Assembly: GCF_000344135.1 (NCBI RefSeq)
Contig: NZ_BAOP01000029.1
Location: 1 to 64,000 of the forward strand
Length of the DNA stretch: 64,000 bases
Origin: Gordonia malaquae NBRC 108250
GTDB lineage: Bacteria; Actinomycetota; Actinomycetes; Mycobacteriales; Mycobacteriaceae
Reading direction: 5' to 3'
The translations under genes and the position numbers were made by a program. This document shows, one piece after another, positions 26,066 through 37,246 of the stretch. The notes under the pieces are model-generated. The model made no database searches. It was not told where the DNA came from and saw only the letters and a program-made list of their open reading frames with translations. Within the stretch, counting starts at the first letter, position 1; each line of letters opens with the position of its first letter.

Positions 26066-27730
26066 ATGACCGACACCATTGATCCCCAGGCCTACATCGC
26101 CTCCGTCATGGCCGGGCTTCTCGGACCGGGCGGGCGGTTCGAGATGGTCCCCGAGGACGTTCTCGGCGTGACGATGCCGGTGATGCGACACCGCGACCGT
26201 GCCCTCGCCGATCTGCTCACGGCGTCGGAGGCCTACGGCGACCGGGACTACATCGTCACCGAGGACCGTCGGATGTCGTACGCCGAGCACGCCGCCGCGG
26301 TCGCGGCCCTCGCGACCGCCCTCCGAGACGACTACGGGGTCGGCAAGGGCGACCGCGTCGGCATCCTCGGCGCCAACAGCCCAGAGTGGCTCATCGCGTT
26401 CTGGGCCGCGCAGACTCTCGGAGCCGTCGCGATCGGCTTCAACTCGTGGTGGGCGCCGCAGGAAGTCGCGTACGGCCTGACGCACACCGAGCCGACGGTT
26501 GTCGTCGCCGACGCCAAGCGCGCGGCGATCATCGAATCACTCGGAAGCGGCACCCGCGTTCTCAGCATGGAGTCGGACGTGCCGCGTCTGATCGCCGACC
26601 ACAACGGGGCCCCGGCGCCGATCACGGACGTCGACGAAGACGATCCGGCCGTCATCCTCTTCACCAGCGGAACGAGTGGACGGCCGAAGGGTGCGGTGCA
26701 CTCCCACCGCAACGTGCTCGCCACTGTCGACTACCACCGTTTCAGCGACGCGCTGCTCGCGGCGTTCACCGGTGGCGACCCGAACTCCACCGCTCCGAGC
26801 GATCGCCGCTACATGGTGACCTCTCCTTTGTTTCACATCGCCAGCCTGCACAACCTCGCCATCCCGCGACTCGCGACTGGCGGCGCGATCGTCCTGCACC
26901 AGGGAGCATTCGACGTCGATCACGTGCTCCGCCTGATCGAACGGGAACGAGTCACCAACTGGGCCGTGGTCCCGACGATGGCCAGTCGCATGCTCGAACA
27001 CGGGGACCTGTCGCGATACGACCTGTCGTCGATGACGGCGTTCGCCCTGGCGTCTGCGCCGTCGTCGCCCGCACTGCAGGAACGCCTCCGACAGCAGGTC
27101 GACTTCGCCCGCGACTCCCTCGTGGACAGCTACGGGCAGACCGAGTCGAGCACTGCTGTCGCCGTCGCCACCCCGCAGGAACTGCAGGCGTTCCCCGGCA
27201 CTCTCGGCCGCCCGATCATCGGCGTCGCACTGGAGATCCGCGACGCCGACGGCGTGGCGCTGCCGGAGGGCGTCGAAGGAGAGGTGTGCGTCCGCAGTCC
27301 CTACGTGATGCTCGGGTATTGGAACGATCCGCAGGCCACCGCGTCTGCGATCACCGCCGACCGCTGGTTGCGGACCGGCGACTTCGGTCGGATCGACGAC
27401 GGGCGACTGAGCCTGACCGGCCGACGGTCGGACCTGATCCTGCGCGGCGGTGAGAATATCTACCCGGTCGAGGTGGAACAGTGCCTCGACGAGCATCCCG
27501 ACGTCCTCGAGAGCGCCGTCCTCGGCGTCGACCATCCTGACCTCGGACAAGAGGTCGGCGCTGTTGTGGTCACCCGACCCGGCTCCGAAGTGACCGACGC
27601 CGACCTCGCGGCGTTCGCCGCGGAACGGATCGCGTACTTCAAGATCCCGACCCGGTGGCGGATCACCACCGACTCGCTCCCGCGCAACGCGACCGGAAAG
27701 ACCATCCGGCGTGACATCGCAGCCTTCTAG
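26066..27730 (+). CDS. AMP-forming acyl-CoA synthetase
   Basis: A 554-residue ANL-family ligase with P-loop [23 protein letters not shown], the aspartate motif [12 protein letters not shown], the hinge [11 protein letters not shown] and the catalytic Lys near the end ([11 protein letters not shown]). It activates a carboxylic acid as its CoA thioester. Start ATG 26066 has GAAGGAAC upstream; an in-frame extension to 25976 runs into the dehydrogenase gene. It would activate the acid produced by the monooxygenase/esterase pair for beta-oxidation. Confidence 0.88.
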   Translation: MTDTIDPQAYIASVMAGLLGPGGRFEMVPEDVLGVTMPVMRHRDRALADLLTASEAYGDRDYIVTEDRRMSYAEHAAAVAALATALRDDYGVGKGDRVGILGANSPEWLIAFWAAQTLGAVAIGFNSWWAPQEVAYGLTHTEPTVVVADAKRAAIIESLGSGTRVLSMESDVPRLIADHNGAPAPITDVDEDDPAVILFTSGTSGRPKGAVHSHRNVLATVDYHRFSDALLAAFTGGDPNSTAPSDRRYMVTSPLFHIASLHNLAIPRLATGGAIVLHQGAFDVDHVLRLIERERVTNWAVVPTMASRMLEHGDLSRYDLSSMTAFALASAPSSPALQERLRQQVDFARDSLVDSYGQTESSTAVAVATPQELQAFPGTLGRPIIGVALEIRDADGVALPEGVEGEVCVRSPYVMLGYWNDPQATASAITADRWLRTGDFGRIDDGRLSLTGRRSDLILRGGENIYPVEVEQCLDEHPDVLESAVLGVDHPDLGQEVGAVVVTRPGSEVTDADLAAFAAERIAYFKIPTRWRITTDSLPRNATGKTIRRDIAAF

Positions 27731-27752
27731 AGTCTCTGAACGGACCACTCCC

Positions 27753-29495
27753 ATGACTTACGACGTCATCATCAAGAACGGCGCCTGGTTCGACGGCGCC
27801 GGATCGCCCTCTCAGCAGCGTCACCTCGGCATCACGGACGGGATCGTGTCTGCGGTCTCGGCTGATCCCCTCGACGAGACCGGCTGCCCGGAGGTGATCG
27901 ACGCCGCAGGCAAGTGGGTGATGCCGGGCATGGTCGACATCCACACTCACTACGACGTCGAGGTGCTGGTGAGCCCGGGCCTGGCGGAGTCGGTGCGGCA
28001 CGGTGTCACCTCGATCCTCGTCGGGTCGTGCTCGCTGTCGACGATCCACGCGAGCCCGTCGGACGCGGGCGACCTGTTCGGACGGGTCGAGGCGATCCCG
28101 CGACGTCATGTCGTCGACTCGTTGGAACGACTGCAGACGTGGACGTCGGCCGCCGAGTACGCGGCCGCACTGGAGGCGCTTCCGCTGGGGCCGAACGTCG
28201 CGGCGTTCATCGGGCACTCCGACATTCGAGCAGCTCAGCTGGGTCTGGAACGTGCCACCAGTTCCGACGTTCGGCCGAGTGAGCAGGAACTCGCATCGAT
28301 GGAGGCGGCGCTGCGAGAAGCGCTGGACGCGGGCTTCGTCGGCATGTCGTCGCAGCAGTTGCTGTTCGACAAACTCGACGGTGAAGTCTGTCGGTCACGG
28401 ACGCTGCCGTCGACCTACGCGAAGAGCAAGGAGCGTCGTCGTCTGAACCGCATCCTCCGACGCAGGGGCCGAGCCCTCCAAGGCGGACCCGATGTGGGAC
28501 GTCCGCAGTCGATGGTGTCGATGGCGTTCAGCAGTGTCGGCATCGGTCGGAACCCGCTGAAAGTGAGCCTGCTGTCGGCGGCGGACGTGAAGGCGATCCC
28601 GTTCGTCGCGAAGGTGTTCCCGGCGCTCGCCAAGGTCGTCAACTCGCTGGGCGGCGACTTCCGGTGGCAACACCTCCCGGTTCCGTTCGAGGTGTACTCC
28701 GACGGCATCAACCTGCCGGTCTTCGAGGAGTTCGGGTCGGGCGCGGCGGCGCTCGACCTGTCGAATCGACTGGAGGAACGCCACGCGCTGCTCCAGGACG
28801 AGGCCTACCGTCGTCGCTTTCGGGAGGACTATGACAAGAAGTACGGTCCGCGGGTCTGGCACCGTGACTTCTTCGACGCAGAGATCGTCGAATGTCCCGA
28901 CGACTCGGTCATCGGCAAGACATTCGGTCAGGTGGGCGTCGACCGCGGGGGAGTGCACCCGGTGGATGCGTTCCTCGACCTCGTCGTCGAGCACGGAACC
29001 AAGGTGCGGTGGCGCACCACGATCTCCAATCATCGGCCCGACGTGCTGAACACGTTCGCCTCCGACCCCGGCATCCAACTCGGCTTCTCCGACGCGGGCG
29101 CCCACCTGCGGAACATGGCGTTCTACAACTTCGGTCTCCGACTTCTCCGTCGCGTGCGGGACGCGGAGCTCGCGGGTTCGCCGTTCATGACGATCGAGCA
29201 CGCCGTCCATCGCCTGACCGGGGAGCTGGCCGACTGGTACGGCCTCGACGTCGGACACCTACGTGTCGGCGATCGCGCCGATGTGCTCGTCGTCGATCCC
29301 GAACGACTCGACGAGACGTTGGAGGATTACGCGGAGAATCCCGTCCCCGAGTACGACGGCCTCTCGCGGATGGTGAACCGCAACGACGCGACGGTCACCG
29401 CAGTACTGGTCGGCGGCGACTGCGTGGTCCGCGACGGAGTCCCGCTCCCGCATCTGGGCGTCCGACGGACGGGCTCGTTCCTCCGCGCCCGCTGA
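27753..29495 (+). CDS. Amidohydrolase, N-acyl-D-amino-acid deacylase-like
   Basis: A 580-residue member of the metal-dependent amidohydrolase superfamily. MVDIHTHYDVEVLVSPG gives the first metal motif (HTH plus Asp), ISNHRPD and SDAGAHLRNMAFYN late motifs, and DVLVVDPERLDETL the C-terminal beta-sandwich. Relatives include D-aminoacylases and uncharacterised deacylases. It begins 22 bp after the acyl-CoA synthetase stop as the last gene of the operon. Its role there is unclear: it may hydrolyse an amide or lactone intermediate. Confidence 0.8.
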   Translation: MTYDVIIKNGAWFDGAGSPSQQRHLGITDGIVSAVSADPLDETGCPEVIDAAGKWVMPGMVDIHTHYDVEVLVSPGLAESVRHGVTSILVGSCSLSTIHASPSDAGDLFGRVEAIPRRHVVDSLERLQTWTSAAEYAAALEALPLGPNVAAFIGHSDIRAAQLGLERATSSDVRPSEQELASMEAALREALDAGFVGMSSQQLLFDKLDGEVCRSRTLPSTYAKSKERRRLNRILRRRGRALQGGPDVGRPQSMVSMAFSSVGIGRNPLKVSLLSAADVKAIPFVAKVFPALAKVVNSLGGDFRWQHLPVPFEVYSDGINLPVFEEFGSGAAALDLSNRLEERHALLQDEAYRRRFREDYDKKYGPRVWHRDFFDAEIVECPDDSVIGKTFGQVGVDRGGVHPVDAFLDLVVEHGTKVRWRTTISNHRPDVLNTFASDPGIQLGFSDAGAHLRNMAFYNFGLRLLRRVRDAELAGSPFMTIEHAVHRLTGELADWYGLDVGHLRVGDRADVLVVDPERLDETLEDYAENPVPEYDGLSRMVNRNDATVTAVLVGGDCVVRDGVPLPHLGVRRTGSFLRAR

Positions 29496-29500
29496 GCTGA

Positions 29501-29567
29501 CCCTTCGGGCGCGGTCTTCTTGGTTCTTCGAGCGCAGTCTTTCTTGGTTCTTCGAGCGCAGTCGAGA
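29501..29567. repeat. Short tandem repeat (about 2.8 x 24 bp)
   Basis: Two near-identical units beginning TGGTTCTTCGAGCGCAGTC (29521-29544 and 29545-29567) follow a diverged copy, CCCTTCGGGCGCGGTC, at 29501-29520. The unit resembles dispersed extragenic repeats of Gordonia/Rhodococcus-type genomes and lies between two same-strand genes. Confidence 0.7.
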
Positions 29568-29584
29568 AGCGGCACAATGAGCGG

Positions 29585-30436
29585 ATGACTCCACGCACGA
29601 GACCGTTCGCTCAGGTGGACGTCTTCACCGACGCTCCGACGCTCGGCAACCCGGTAGCCGTCGTCTTCGACGCCGACGACCTGTCCGACGCTCAGATGGC
29701 GGCATTCGCGCGCTGGACGAATCTGTCGGAGACGACGTTCGTGTTGCGGCCGACAGATCCTGCTGCGGACTATCGCCTGCGCATCTTCACCACAACCGGC
29801 GAGCTGCCGTTCGCCGGTCATCCGACACTCGGGTCGGCTCACGCCTGGCGTGACCGCGGCGGAGTGCCGCGCGGCGAGCACATCGTGCAGGAATGCGGCA
29901 TCGGTCTCGTCGACATCAAGGAGGAGTCCGGCAGGCTCGCGTTCGCCGCACCGCCGCTTACCCGATCCGGGCCGGTGGAACCGGAGGTGTTCGCGACGAT
30001 CTGTCGGGGTCTGCGGATCACTCCCGGCGAGGTCGTCGCCGCAGAGTGGATCGTCAACGGCCCGCAGTGGATCGGCGTGGTGCTGCACGACGGCGACGCG
30101 GTGCTGAGCATCGACCCCGACATGCGCGCGCTCGGAGACCTGGACGTCGGGGTGATCGGCGCCTGGCCTGCGGAACTGGCACGCGAGAAGGGCGCCGACG
30201 TCGAAGTGCGAGCGTTCGTTCCAGGCGACGGCGTGCCGGAGGACCCGGTGACCGGCAGTCTCAACGCCGGTTTTGCGGTCTGGCTGCGCAGGACAGGCAG
30301 CCTTCCGGAGTCGTACGTCGCGTCCCAGGGGACCGTGCTCAGGCGGTCGGGGCGCGTGCACGTCGTCGACGACGGGACGCACATCTGGGTGGGCGGCGAC
30401 AGCGTCACCGTCGTGTCGGGCACAGTAGTGCTGTGA
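29585..30436 (+). CDS. PhzF-family isomerase-like protein
   Basis: The 283-residue protein has the duplicated diaminopimelate-epimerase-like fold of PhzF. Motifs: QVDVFTDAPTLGNPVAVVFD at the start, ELPFAGHPTLGSAHAW near residue 80 and GVPEDPVTGSLNAGFAVWL near residue 220. PhzF isomerises a dihydroanthranilate in phenazine synthesis, but most relatives lie outside phenazine clusters, as here, and have unknown substrates. The stop overlaps the GTG start of tatD by 4 bp. Confidence 0.85.
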   Translation: MTPRTRPFAQVDVFTDAPTLGNPVAVVFDADDLSDAQMAAFARWTNLSETTFVLRPTDPAADYRLRIFTTTGELPFAGHPTLGSAHAWRDRGGVPRGEHIVQECGIGLVDIKEESGRLAFAAPPLTRSGPVEPEVFATICRGLRITPGEVVAAEWIVNGPQWIGVVLHDGDAVLSIDPDMRALGDLDVGVIGAWPAELAREKGADVEVRAFVPGDGVPEDPVTGSLNAGFAVWLRRTGSLPESYVASQGTVLRRSGRVHVVDDGTHIWVGGDSVTVVSGTVVL

Positions 30437-31284
30437 GTTCCAGCAAGAAGGACAAGCGTCGTCTGCCCCCGCCCGACCCGGAGCCGTTGCCCGGCTTGAT
30501 CGACGCGCACACACATCTGGCGGCGTGCGGCGGTCGGACACCGGAGGCGGTGAAGGAGATCCTCGACCACGCGGAGGCGGTGGGCGTCTCCCACGTCGTG
30601 ACCGTCGCCGACGACATGGTCGACGCACGATGGGCGGTGCAGGCCGCGAAGTGGGATTCCCGGGCGTTCGCGGCAGTGGGACTCCACCCCACACACGCAG
30701 CCGACCTGAACGATCAGACGCGCGCCGAACTCGAGGAGATGCTCAGCGACGAGCGGGTGGTTGCGGTCGGGGAGACCGGCCTGGACTACTACTGGACCAC
30801 CCGTTCGCAGGACTGCGCTGATCCGGCGACACAACGTGACGTGTTCGCATGGCACATCGACCTCGCCAAGCGCACCGGCAAGGCGCTGATGATCCACAAC
30901 CGGGACGCCGACGGGGACCTTCTCGACGTGCTGAAAGCCGAAGGCAGCCCGGACACGGTGGTGATGCACTGCTTCTCGGGAGATCGTCACATCGCGGCCG
31001 AATGCGTCGAGCGCAACTACTACTTGAGCTTCTCAGGCACTGTGACCTTCACCAATGCCGACGAGTTGCGTGCCGCGGCGCACATCACGCCTGCTGAACT
31101 CATGCTGGTGGAGACGGACGCACCGTTCCTGACGCCGCATCCGTACCGTGGCCAGCCCAATCAGTCGTACTGCGTGCCCTACACGGCGCGTGCCCTGGCG
31201 GCGGTGAAGGGGCTCGACGACCGTGAGATGGCGACGATTCTCGGGGCGAATGCACGCCGTGCGTATTCCCTGCCGTTGCGGTAA
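30433..31284 (+). CDS. tatD: TatD-family metal-dependent deoxyribonuclease
   Basis: A 283-residue TatD protein with all metal-binding motifs: DAHTHL near residue 25, GETGLDYYW, MIHNRDAD, MHCFSGD and ETDAPFLTP. These nucleases act as 3'-5' exonucleases in DNA repair and turnover. The GTG start overlaps phzF. A longer open frame upstream is the shadow of phzF. The gene precedes rpfB as in M. tuberculosis (Rv1008-Rv1009). Confidence 0.92.
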   Translation: MSSSKKDKRRLPPPDPEPLPGLIDAHTHLAACGGRTPEAVKEILDHAEAVGVSHVVTVADDMVDARWAVQAAKWDSRAFAAVGLHPTHAADLNDQTRAELEEMLSDERVVAVGETGLDYYWTTRSQDCADPATQRDVFAWHIDLAKRTGKALMIHNRDADGDLLDVLKAEGSPDTVVMHCFSGDRHIAAECVERNYYLSFSGTVTFTNADELRAAAHITPAELMLVETDAPFLTPHPYRGQPNQSYCVPYTARALAAVKGLDDREMATILGANARRAYSLPLR

Positions 31285-31336
31285 CAGCAGTCTGTTCGTT
31301 ACCGTATCGTGATCGAAGAATCACCCGTCAGGATGA

Positions 31337-32455
<1,119 letters not shown>

Positions 32456-32472
32456 CGCCTATCCTTGGGGGT

Positions 32473-33348
32473 ATGCAGAGCACACCCCGACTCCTCGGTC
32501 CCGCCGAGATCCGCGTCTTGGCGGCGGAACTGGACGTCCGACCGACGAAGACGCTCGGGCAGAACTTCGTGCACGACGCCAACACGGTCCGCCGGATCGT
32601 CACGACGTCGGGGGTTGGTCCTGACGACGTGGTCCTCGAAGTCGGACCGGGTCTGGGATCCCTGACCTTGGCGCTGCTCGGTGTCGCAGGCCGTGTCGTC
32701 GCCGTGGAGATCGACCCGAAATTGGCGGGGCGCCTCCCGCAGACGATCGGCGAGTTCGCGCCGGACGCCGCGTCGAACTTCGACGTCGTGACCGCCGACG
32801 CCCTCACCGTGACACCCGACGACCTGCCGGTGACCCCGACAGCGCTGGTCGCGAATCTGCCGTACAACGTCGCGGTGCCTGTCCTGCTGCATCTGATGGC
32901 CGAGTTCCCCACGCTGCGCACGGCGCTCGTGATGGTCCAGGCCGAGGTCGCGGACCGTCTCGCCGCGACGCCGGGTGGACGCATCTACGGTGTGCCGAGT
33001 GTCAAAGCGCGTTACTACGGCGACGTGACACGCGCCGGCGCCATCGGAAAACACGTCTTCTGGCCGGCGCCGAAGATCGAGTCCGGGCTCGTCCGGATCG
33101 AACGCACGGACCCCTACGGTCACGACGCGGACCATCGCCTGCGAACGTTCGCCGCCATCGACGCAGCCTTCTCCCAGCGCCGGAAGACGATGCGGTCGGC
33201 CCTCGGGGCCTGGGCGGGTAGCCCTGCGCGCGCCGAAGAGCTGCTCCGCAGTGCGGACATCGACCCGAGCATCCGTGGGGAACGGCTCGAAGTGGACGAC
33301 TTCGTGCGTCTGGCCCAAGCGGCTCAGACAGCGGAGACCGGCCGGTGA
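32473..33348 (+). CDS. ksgA: 16S rRNA dimethyladenosine transferase
   Basis: KsgA dimethylates A1518 and A1519 of 16S rRNA late in 30S assembly. It has [15 protein letters not shown], the SAM motif [14 protein letters not shown], the catalytic NLPYNVAVP and the C-terminal [12 protein letters not shown]. Start ATG 32473; the longer open frame overlaps rpfB. It overlaps ispE by 4 bp. Confidence 0.95.
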   Translation: MQSTPRLLGPAEIRVLAAELDVRPTKTLGQNFVHDANTVRRIVTTSGVGPDDVVLEVGPGLGSLTLALLGVAGRVVAVEIDPKLAGRLPQTIGEFAPDAASNFDVVTADALTVTPDDLPVTPTALVANLPYNVAVPVLLHLMAEFPTLRTALVMVQAEVADRLAATPGGRIYGVPSVKARYYGDVTRAGAIGKHVFWPAPKIESGLVRIERTDPYGHDADHRLRTFAAIDAAFSQRRKTMRSALGAWAGSPARAEELLRSADIDPSIRGERLEVDDFVRLAQAAQTAETGR

Positions 33349-34262
33349 TCGGCGGGGCGACCGCGCGGGTCCCCGCCAAGATCAACCTGCATCTCGGTGT
33401 CGGACCCCTGCGCGACGACGGCTTCCACGAACTCTCGACGCTCTTCTGCGCGTTGTCCATGTACGACGACGTCACGATCCGGCCGTCAGACGAGCTCACT
33501 CTGACGGTCACCGGCGAGAACCGTCGCGCGGTGCCTGCCGACGCCACCAATCTCGCTGCCCGTGCGGTCATCGCACTCGCCGAACGGACCGGGCACGATC
33601 CGTCCGTCGCGATCACCATCGACAAGCACATCCCCGTCGCAGGCGGAATGGCCGGCGGATCCGCCGACGCCGCAGGTGCACTCCTGGCCGCCGCACGACT
33701 GTGGCGCTCCGATCTGCCGCGCACCGAACTCCTCGAGATCGCTGCCGAATTGGGCTCCGACGTGCCGTTCTCCCTGACCGGCGGTGCGGCGCTCGGCACG
33801 GGCCGCGGCGAGAAGCTGCTCCCCGTTCTTCATCGCGGCGAGTTCCACTGGGTTCTCGCCGTCTCCGGCACGGGACTGTCGACGCCCGCGGTCTACCGCG
33901 AACTCGATCGTCTGCGCGCCGACGGCGAGCGCACCACCGACGCCGGGACACGGCGGCCCGACGAGCTGATGGTCGCGATCGCCTCCGGCGACGTACACGC
34001 CGTCGCGCCGCTGCTCCACAACGATCTGCAGCCCGCAGCATTGTCGTTGCAGCCGATGCTGCGGCGCACGCTCCGCGCCGGCACCGAGGCGGGCGCCCTC
34101 GCCGGGATCGTCTCCGGTTCGGGCCCCACCTGCGCCTTCCTGTGCGCGGACGCCGACTCGGCCGTCAGCGTGGCGGCGGAGCTGTCCGGCTCCGGCGTCG
34201 CGAAGGCGGTGCGGACCGCATCCGGCCCCGTCGCAGGCGCCAGGCTGATTCCACAGACCTGA
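33345..34262 (+). CDS. ispE: 4-diphosphocytidyl-2-C-methyl-D-erythritol kinase
   Basis: This GHMP kinase performs the fourth step of the MEP isoprenoid pathway. [13 protein letters not shown] opens the protein, the ATP loop is [20 protein letters not shown] and [14 protein letters not shown] is the third GHMP motif. GTG start overlaps the ksgA stop. The length (305 aa) is normal. Confidence 0.95.
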   Translation: MIGGATARVPAKINLHLGVGPLRDDGFHELSTLFCALSMYDDVTIRPSDELTLTVTGENRRAVPADATNLAARAVIALAERTGHDPSVAITIDKHIPVAGGMAGGSADAAGALLAAARLWRSDLPRTELLEIAAELGSDVPFSLTGGAALGTGRGEKLLPVLHRGEFHWVLAVSGTGLSTPAVYRELDRLRADGERTTDAGTRRPDELMVAIASGDVHAVAPLLHNDLQPAALSLQPMLRRTLRAGTEAGALAGIVSGSGPTCAFLCADADSAVSVAAELSGSGVAKAVRTASGPVAGARLIPQT

Positions 34263-34305
34263 ACGCTCTGATCGTCACCCTCGAAACTAAGGACACCACC
34301 TCCGC

Positions 34306-36111
34306 ATGGCAGCCAACCCCGGCACCAACACGTCACTGATCACCGCCGAGAAGATCAGCAAGAGTTTCGGCATCCGTGCCCTGCTCGACGACGTCAGCGT
34401 CGGTGTGCACGAGGGGGAGCGGATCGGCGTCGTCGGCCTCAACGGCGGCGGCAAGACGACTCTGCTCGAGATTCTCGCCGGAATCACCGAGCCGGATTCC
34501 GGCCGCGTGTCCCGGGTCGGCGGAGCGGTCGTCGCGACCGTCACCCAGCGAGGCGAGATGCCCGAGGACCACACCGTCTCCGACGTGGTCGTGGGCGTCG
34601 GTGTGGCCGAGCACGAATGGGCGTCCGACGCCCGGATCCGCGGCATCTTGACCGGAATCGGCATCGACGGGCTGCTCGACCGCAAGGTGACGGAGCTGTC
34701 CGGCGGCCAGCGTCGACGCACCGCGCTCGCGGCGGCCCTCGTCACCGACGCCGACCTGCTGATCCTCGACGAGCCGACCAACCACCTCGACATCGAAGGC
34801 GTCTACTGGCTCGCCGAGCATCTCGTCAACCGACGCAGCGCGCTGCTCGTCGTGACTCACGACCGCTGGTTCCTCGACACCATTGCCACGCGGACCTGGG
34901 AGGTCCACTCGGGTCGGGTCGACGAGTACGAGGGCGGCTACAACGACTGGGTGTTCGCGCGTGCCGAGCGGAACCGGCAGGCCGATGCCGCGGAGGAGCG
35001 TCGTCGCAACCTCGCGCGCAAGGAGCTGGCGTGGTTGCGCCGCGGGGCCCCGGCGCGCACGTCGAAGCCGAAGTACCGCATCGAGGCCGCTGAGAAGCTC
35101 ATCTCCGACGTCCCGCCTCCCCGCGACAGTGTCGCCCTGTCGGCGTTCGCGAAGCGCCGACTCGGCAGGGTCGCGATCGAACTCGAAGACGCACGGCTGA
35201 CCACGCCGTCGTCCGACGGCGAACCCGGACGAGTGCTGCTCGACGACACCACCTGGCGTCTTGCTCCCGGTGAGCGGATCGGCCTGGTCGGAGTCAACGG
35301 CTCCGGCAAGACCACACTTCTGCGAGCCCTCGCAGGCGACGTGCCGGTCACGCCCGGCCGACGCATCGAAGGCAAGACCGTCTCGATCGGCTGGCTGCGG
35401 CAGGAACTCGACGACCTCGACGAGTCGCTGCGGCTGATCGAGGTGGTCGAGGCCGTCGCCGGTCACATCATGCTCGGCGACAAGGAGATCTCGGCGAGCC
35501 AGCTCTGCGAGCGTCTCGGCTTCTCGCCCGCCCGCCAGCGGACGCCGGTCGGCGACCTCTCCGGAGGCGAGCGGCGCCGTCTCCAGTTCACCGCCGTCCT
35601 GATGAGCGAGCCGAACGTGCTGCTGCTCGACGAGCCGACAAACGACCTCGACATCGACACCCTGCAGCAGGTCGAGGACCTGCTCGACTCGTGGGCCGGA
35701 ACTCTTGTCGTCATCAGTCACGACCGGTACCTCATCGAGCGGATCTGCGACTCGACGTGGGCGCTGTTCGGCGACGGGAAGCTGACCAATCTTCCGCGCG
35801 GGGTGGACCAGTACCTGGAACGACGAGCCGAGGACTCCCGCCCGAGTGCTCCGTCGAAGCCCGCCGCAAGTGCGGCGGCTCCGGCGACGAGCGCAGCTGA
35901 GCATCAGGCCGCGCGCAAGGAGTTCAACGCAGTCGAACGCAAGATGGAGAAGCTGAACACTCAGATCGCGAAGCTGCACGAGAAGATGGCCGCTCACGAC
36001 CAGAGCGACTACACCGGACTCGGTGACCTCACCGCGAAACTCCACGCCGCACAGGCCGAAGTCGACGAACTCGAAGAACGCTGGCTGGAACTGTCCGAGC
36101 TCGTCGGCTGA
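34306..36111 (+). CDS. ABC-F family ATPase
   Basis: Two ABC domains with no membrane part. Walker A GLNGGGKTT and GVNGSGKTT, signatures LSGGQRRRTAL and LSGGERRRLQF, and Walker B LLILDEPTNHLD and LLLDEPTNDLD. Between them is a ~80-residue linker rich in Arg (RRGAPARTSKPKYR), and a C-terminal coiled coil (residues ~540-601) follows. ABC-F proteins act on the ribosome in translation or antibiotic protection, or (Uup-like) in DNA metabolism. The C-terminal coiled coil favours the Uup-like group. It lies 43 bp after ispE. Confidence 0.88.
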   Translation: MAANPGTNTSLITAEKISKSFGIRALLDDVSVGVHEGERIGVVGLNGGGKTTLLEILAGITEPDSGRVSRVGGAVVATVTQRGEMPEDHTVSDVVVGVGVAEHEWASDARIRGILTGIGIDGLLDRKVTELSGGQRRRTALAAALVTDADLLILDEPTNHLDIEGVYWLAEHLVNRRSALLVVTHDRWFLDTIATRTWEVHSGRVDEYEGGYNDWVFARAERNRQADAAEERRRNLARKELAWLRRGAPARTSKPKYRIEAAEKLISDVPPPRDSVALSAFAKRRLGRVAIELEDARLTTPSSDGEPGRVLLDDTTWRLAPGERIGLVGVNGSGKTTLLRALAGDVPVTPGRRIEGKTVSIGWLRQELDDLDESLRLIEVVEAVAGHIMLGDKEISASQLCERLGFSPARQRTPVGDLSGGERRRLQFTAVLMSEPNVLLLDEPTNDLDIDTLQQVEDLLDSWAGTLVVISHDRYLIERICDSTWALFGDGKLTNLPRGVDQYLERRAEDSRPSAPSKPAASAAAPATSAAEHQAARKEFNAVERKMEKLNTQIAKLHEKMAAHDQSDYTGLGDLTAKLHAAQAEVDELEERWLELSELVG

Positions 36112-36196
36112 CCAAGTCGGCGGCGTGGCGCAGAACACGCCGGGATTTACTTGGACGCCCAACCATCGGGGGAGGGCCTGCGATAACGTGGCGGTC

Positions 36197-37192
36197 ATGT
36201 CGTACATCCGCACCACCGTCGCGAACGGTGTCGGGGAGATCGTCCTCGACCGCCCGAAAGCCCTGAACGCTCTCGATCAGACGATGATCGACGACCTGCA
36301 TGACGTCCTCGAACGCTGGGCCGACGACGACGCGGTCGAGACCGTGCTCGTCACGTCGGCAAGCGAGCGAGCCTTCTGCGCGGGCGGCGACATCCGCGCG
36401 ATCCGAGACAGCGCGATCGCGGGCGACGCCGCGGCCGTCACCAAGTATTTCGCGAGCGAGTACCGCGTCAATCAGATGATCGCCGAGTACCCGAAGCCGT
36501 ACGTCGCACTGATCGACGGCGCTGCGATGGGCGGTGGGCTCGGCATCAGCGTCCACGGTGAGATCCGCGTGGTCACCGAGAAGGCGCTCATCGCGATGCC
36601 CGAGACGGCGATCGGGTTCTTCCCCGACGTGGGCTCCACCTACTTCCTGCCGCGACTGCCGCGTGGTGTCGGCATGTGGCTCGGCCTCACCGGCGCACGT
36701 CTGCGAGGCGCGGACGCCGTCGCCGTCGGGCTTGCGACGCACTATGTCCCGTCGGCCGAACTCGGGGCCGTGGCCGACGCCATTCGCTCGGGCGAGGGCC
36801 TCGCCGCAGCGCTGGCGGATCACCGTGATCCCGTTGAACCCACCCTTCCGCTGACAAAGATCGCGGACTACTTCGGTGACACGAGTGTCGACGCGATCAT
36901 CGGCGGCCTCCGAGGTGCGGTCGGCGACGAGTGGGCGACCGAGATGTTGACGCTTCTCGGATCGGCGTCACCGACCAGCCTGTTCGTCACCGCGAAGCTC
37001 ATCGAGCTCGGCACGACGTCGTCGTTGGCGGAGTGCCTCGAACGCGAGCTGTCGACCGCCGAGCGGATCACGGCGCATCCCGACTTCGCGGAAGGGGTTC
37101 GCGCGGTGCTGGTGGACAAGGATCGCAACCCGTCGTTCACTCCTCGCACCATCGAGGAGATCGACCCCGCCTCCATCAGCGAGATCGTCTAG
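36197..37192 (+). CDS. 3-hydroxyisobutyryl-CoA hydrolase-like crotonase
   Basis: The 331-residue crotonase-fold enzyme has the oxyanion motifs FCAGGDIRAI and GAAMGGGLGISVHG and PETAIGFFPDVGSTYFL, with Glu/Asp placed as in 3-hydroxyisobutyryl-CoA hydrolases of valine catabolism. The extended C-terminal domain (after residue 250) also fits that group rather than plain enoyl-CoA hydratases. Start ATG 36197; the frame is open earlier into the ABC-F gene. It ends 5 bp before a strong hairpin. Confidence 0.85.
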   Translation: MSYIRTTVANGVGEIVLDRPKALNALDQTMIDDLHDVLERWADDDAVETVLVTSASERAFCAGGDIRAIRDSAIAGDAAAVTKYFASEYRVNQMIAEYPKPYVALIDGAAMGGGLGISVHGEIRVVTEKALIAMPETAIGFFPDVGSTYFLPRLPRGVGMWLGLTGARLRGADAVAVGLATHYVPSAELGAVADAIRSGEGLAAALADHRDPVEPTLPLTKIADYFGDTSVDAIIGGLRGAVGDEWATEMLTLLGSASPTSLFVTAKLIELGTTSSLAECLERELSTAERITAHPDFAEGVRAVLVDKDRNPSFTPRTIEEIDPASISEIV

Positions 37193-37196
37193 CGCG

Positions 37197-37243
37197 CTAA
37201 GGGGTGATTCGGTGTCACCAGATGACACCGAATCACCCCTTAG
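37197..37243. terminator. Strong bidirectional terminator
   Basis: A perfect 21-bp stem begins CTAAGGGGTGATTCGGTGTC, with a 5-nt loop. It separates the convergent crotonase and lipoprotein genes. Confidence 0.9.
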
Positions 37244-37246
37244 ACG

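Noticed and set aside
29501-29567. CRISPR-like short array
   Set aside because: Units are contiguous and nearly identical with no spacers, so it is a simple tandem repeat.
34333-36216. 627-codon minus-strand frame opposite the ABC-F gene
   Set aside because: Antisense shadow; the plus strand has all ATPase motifs.
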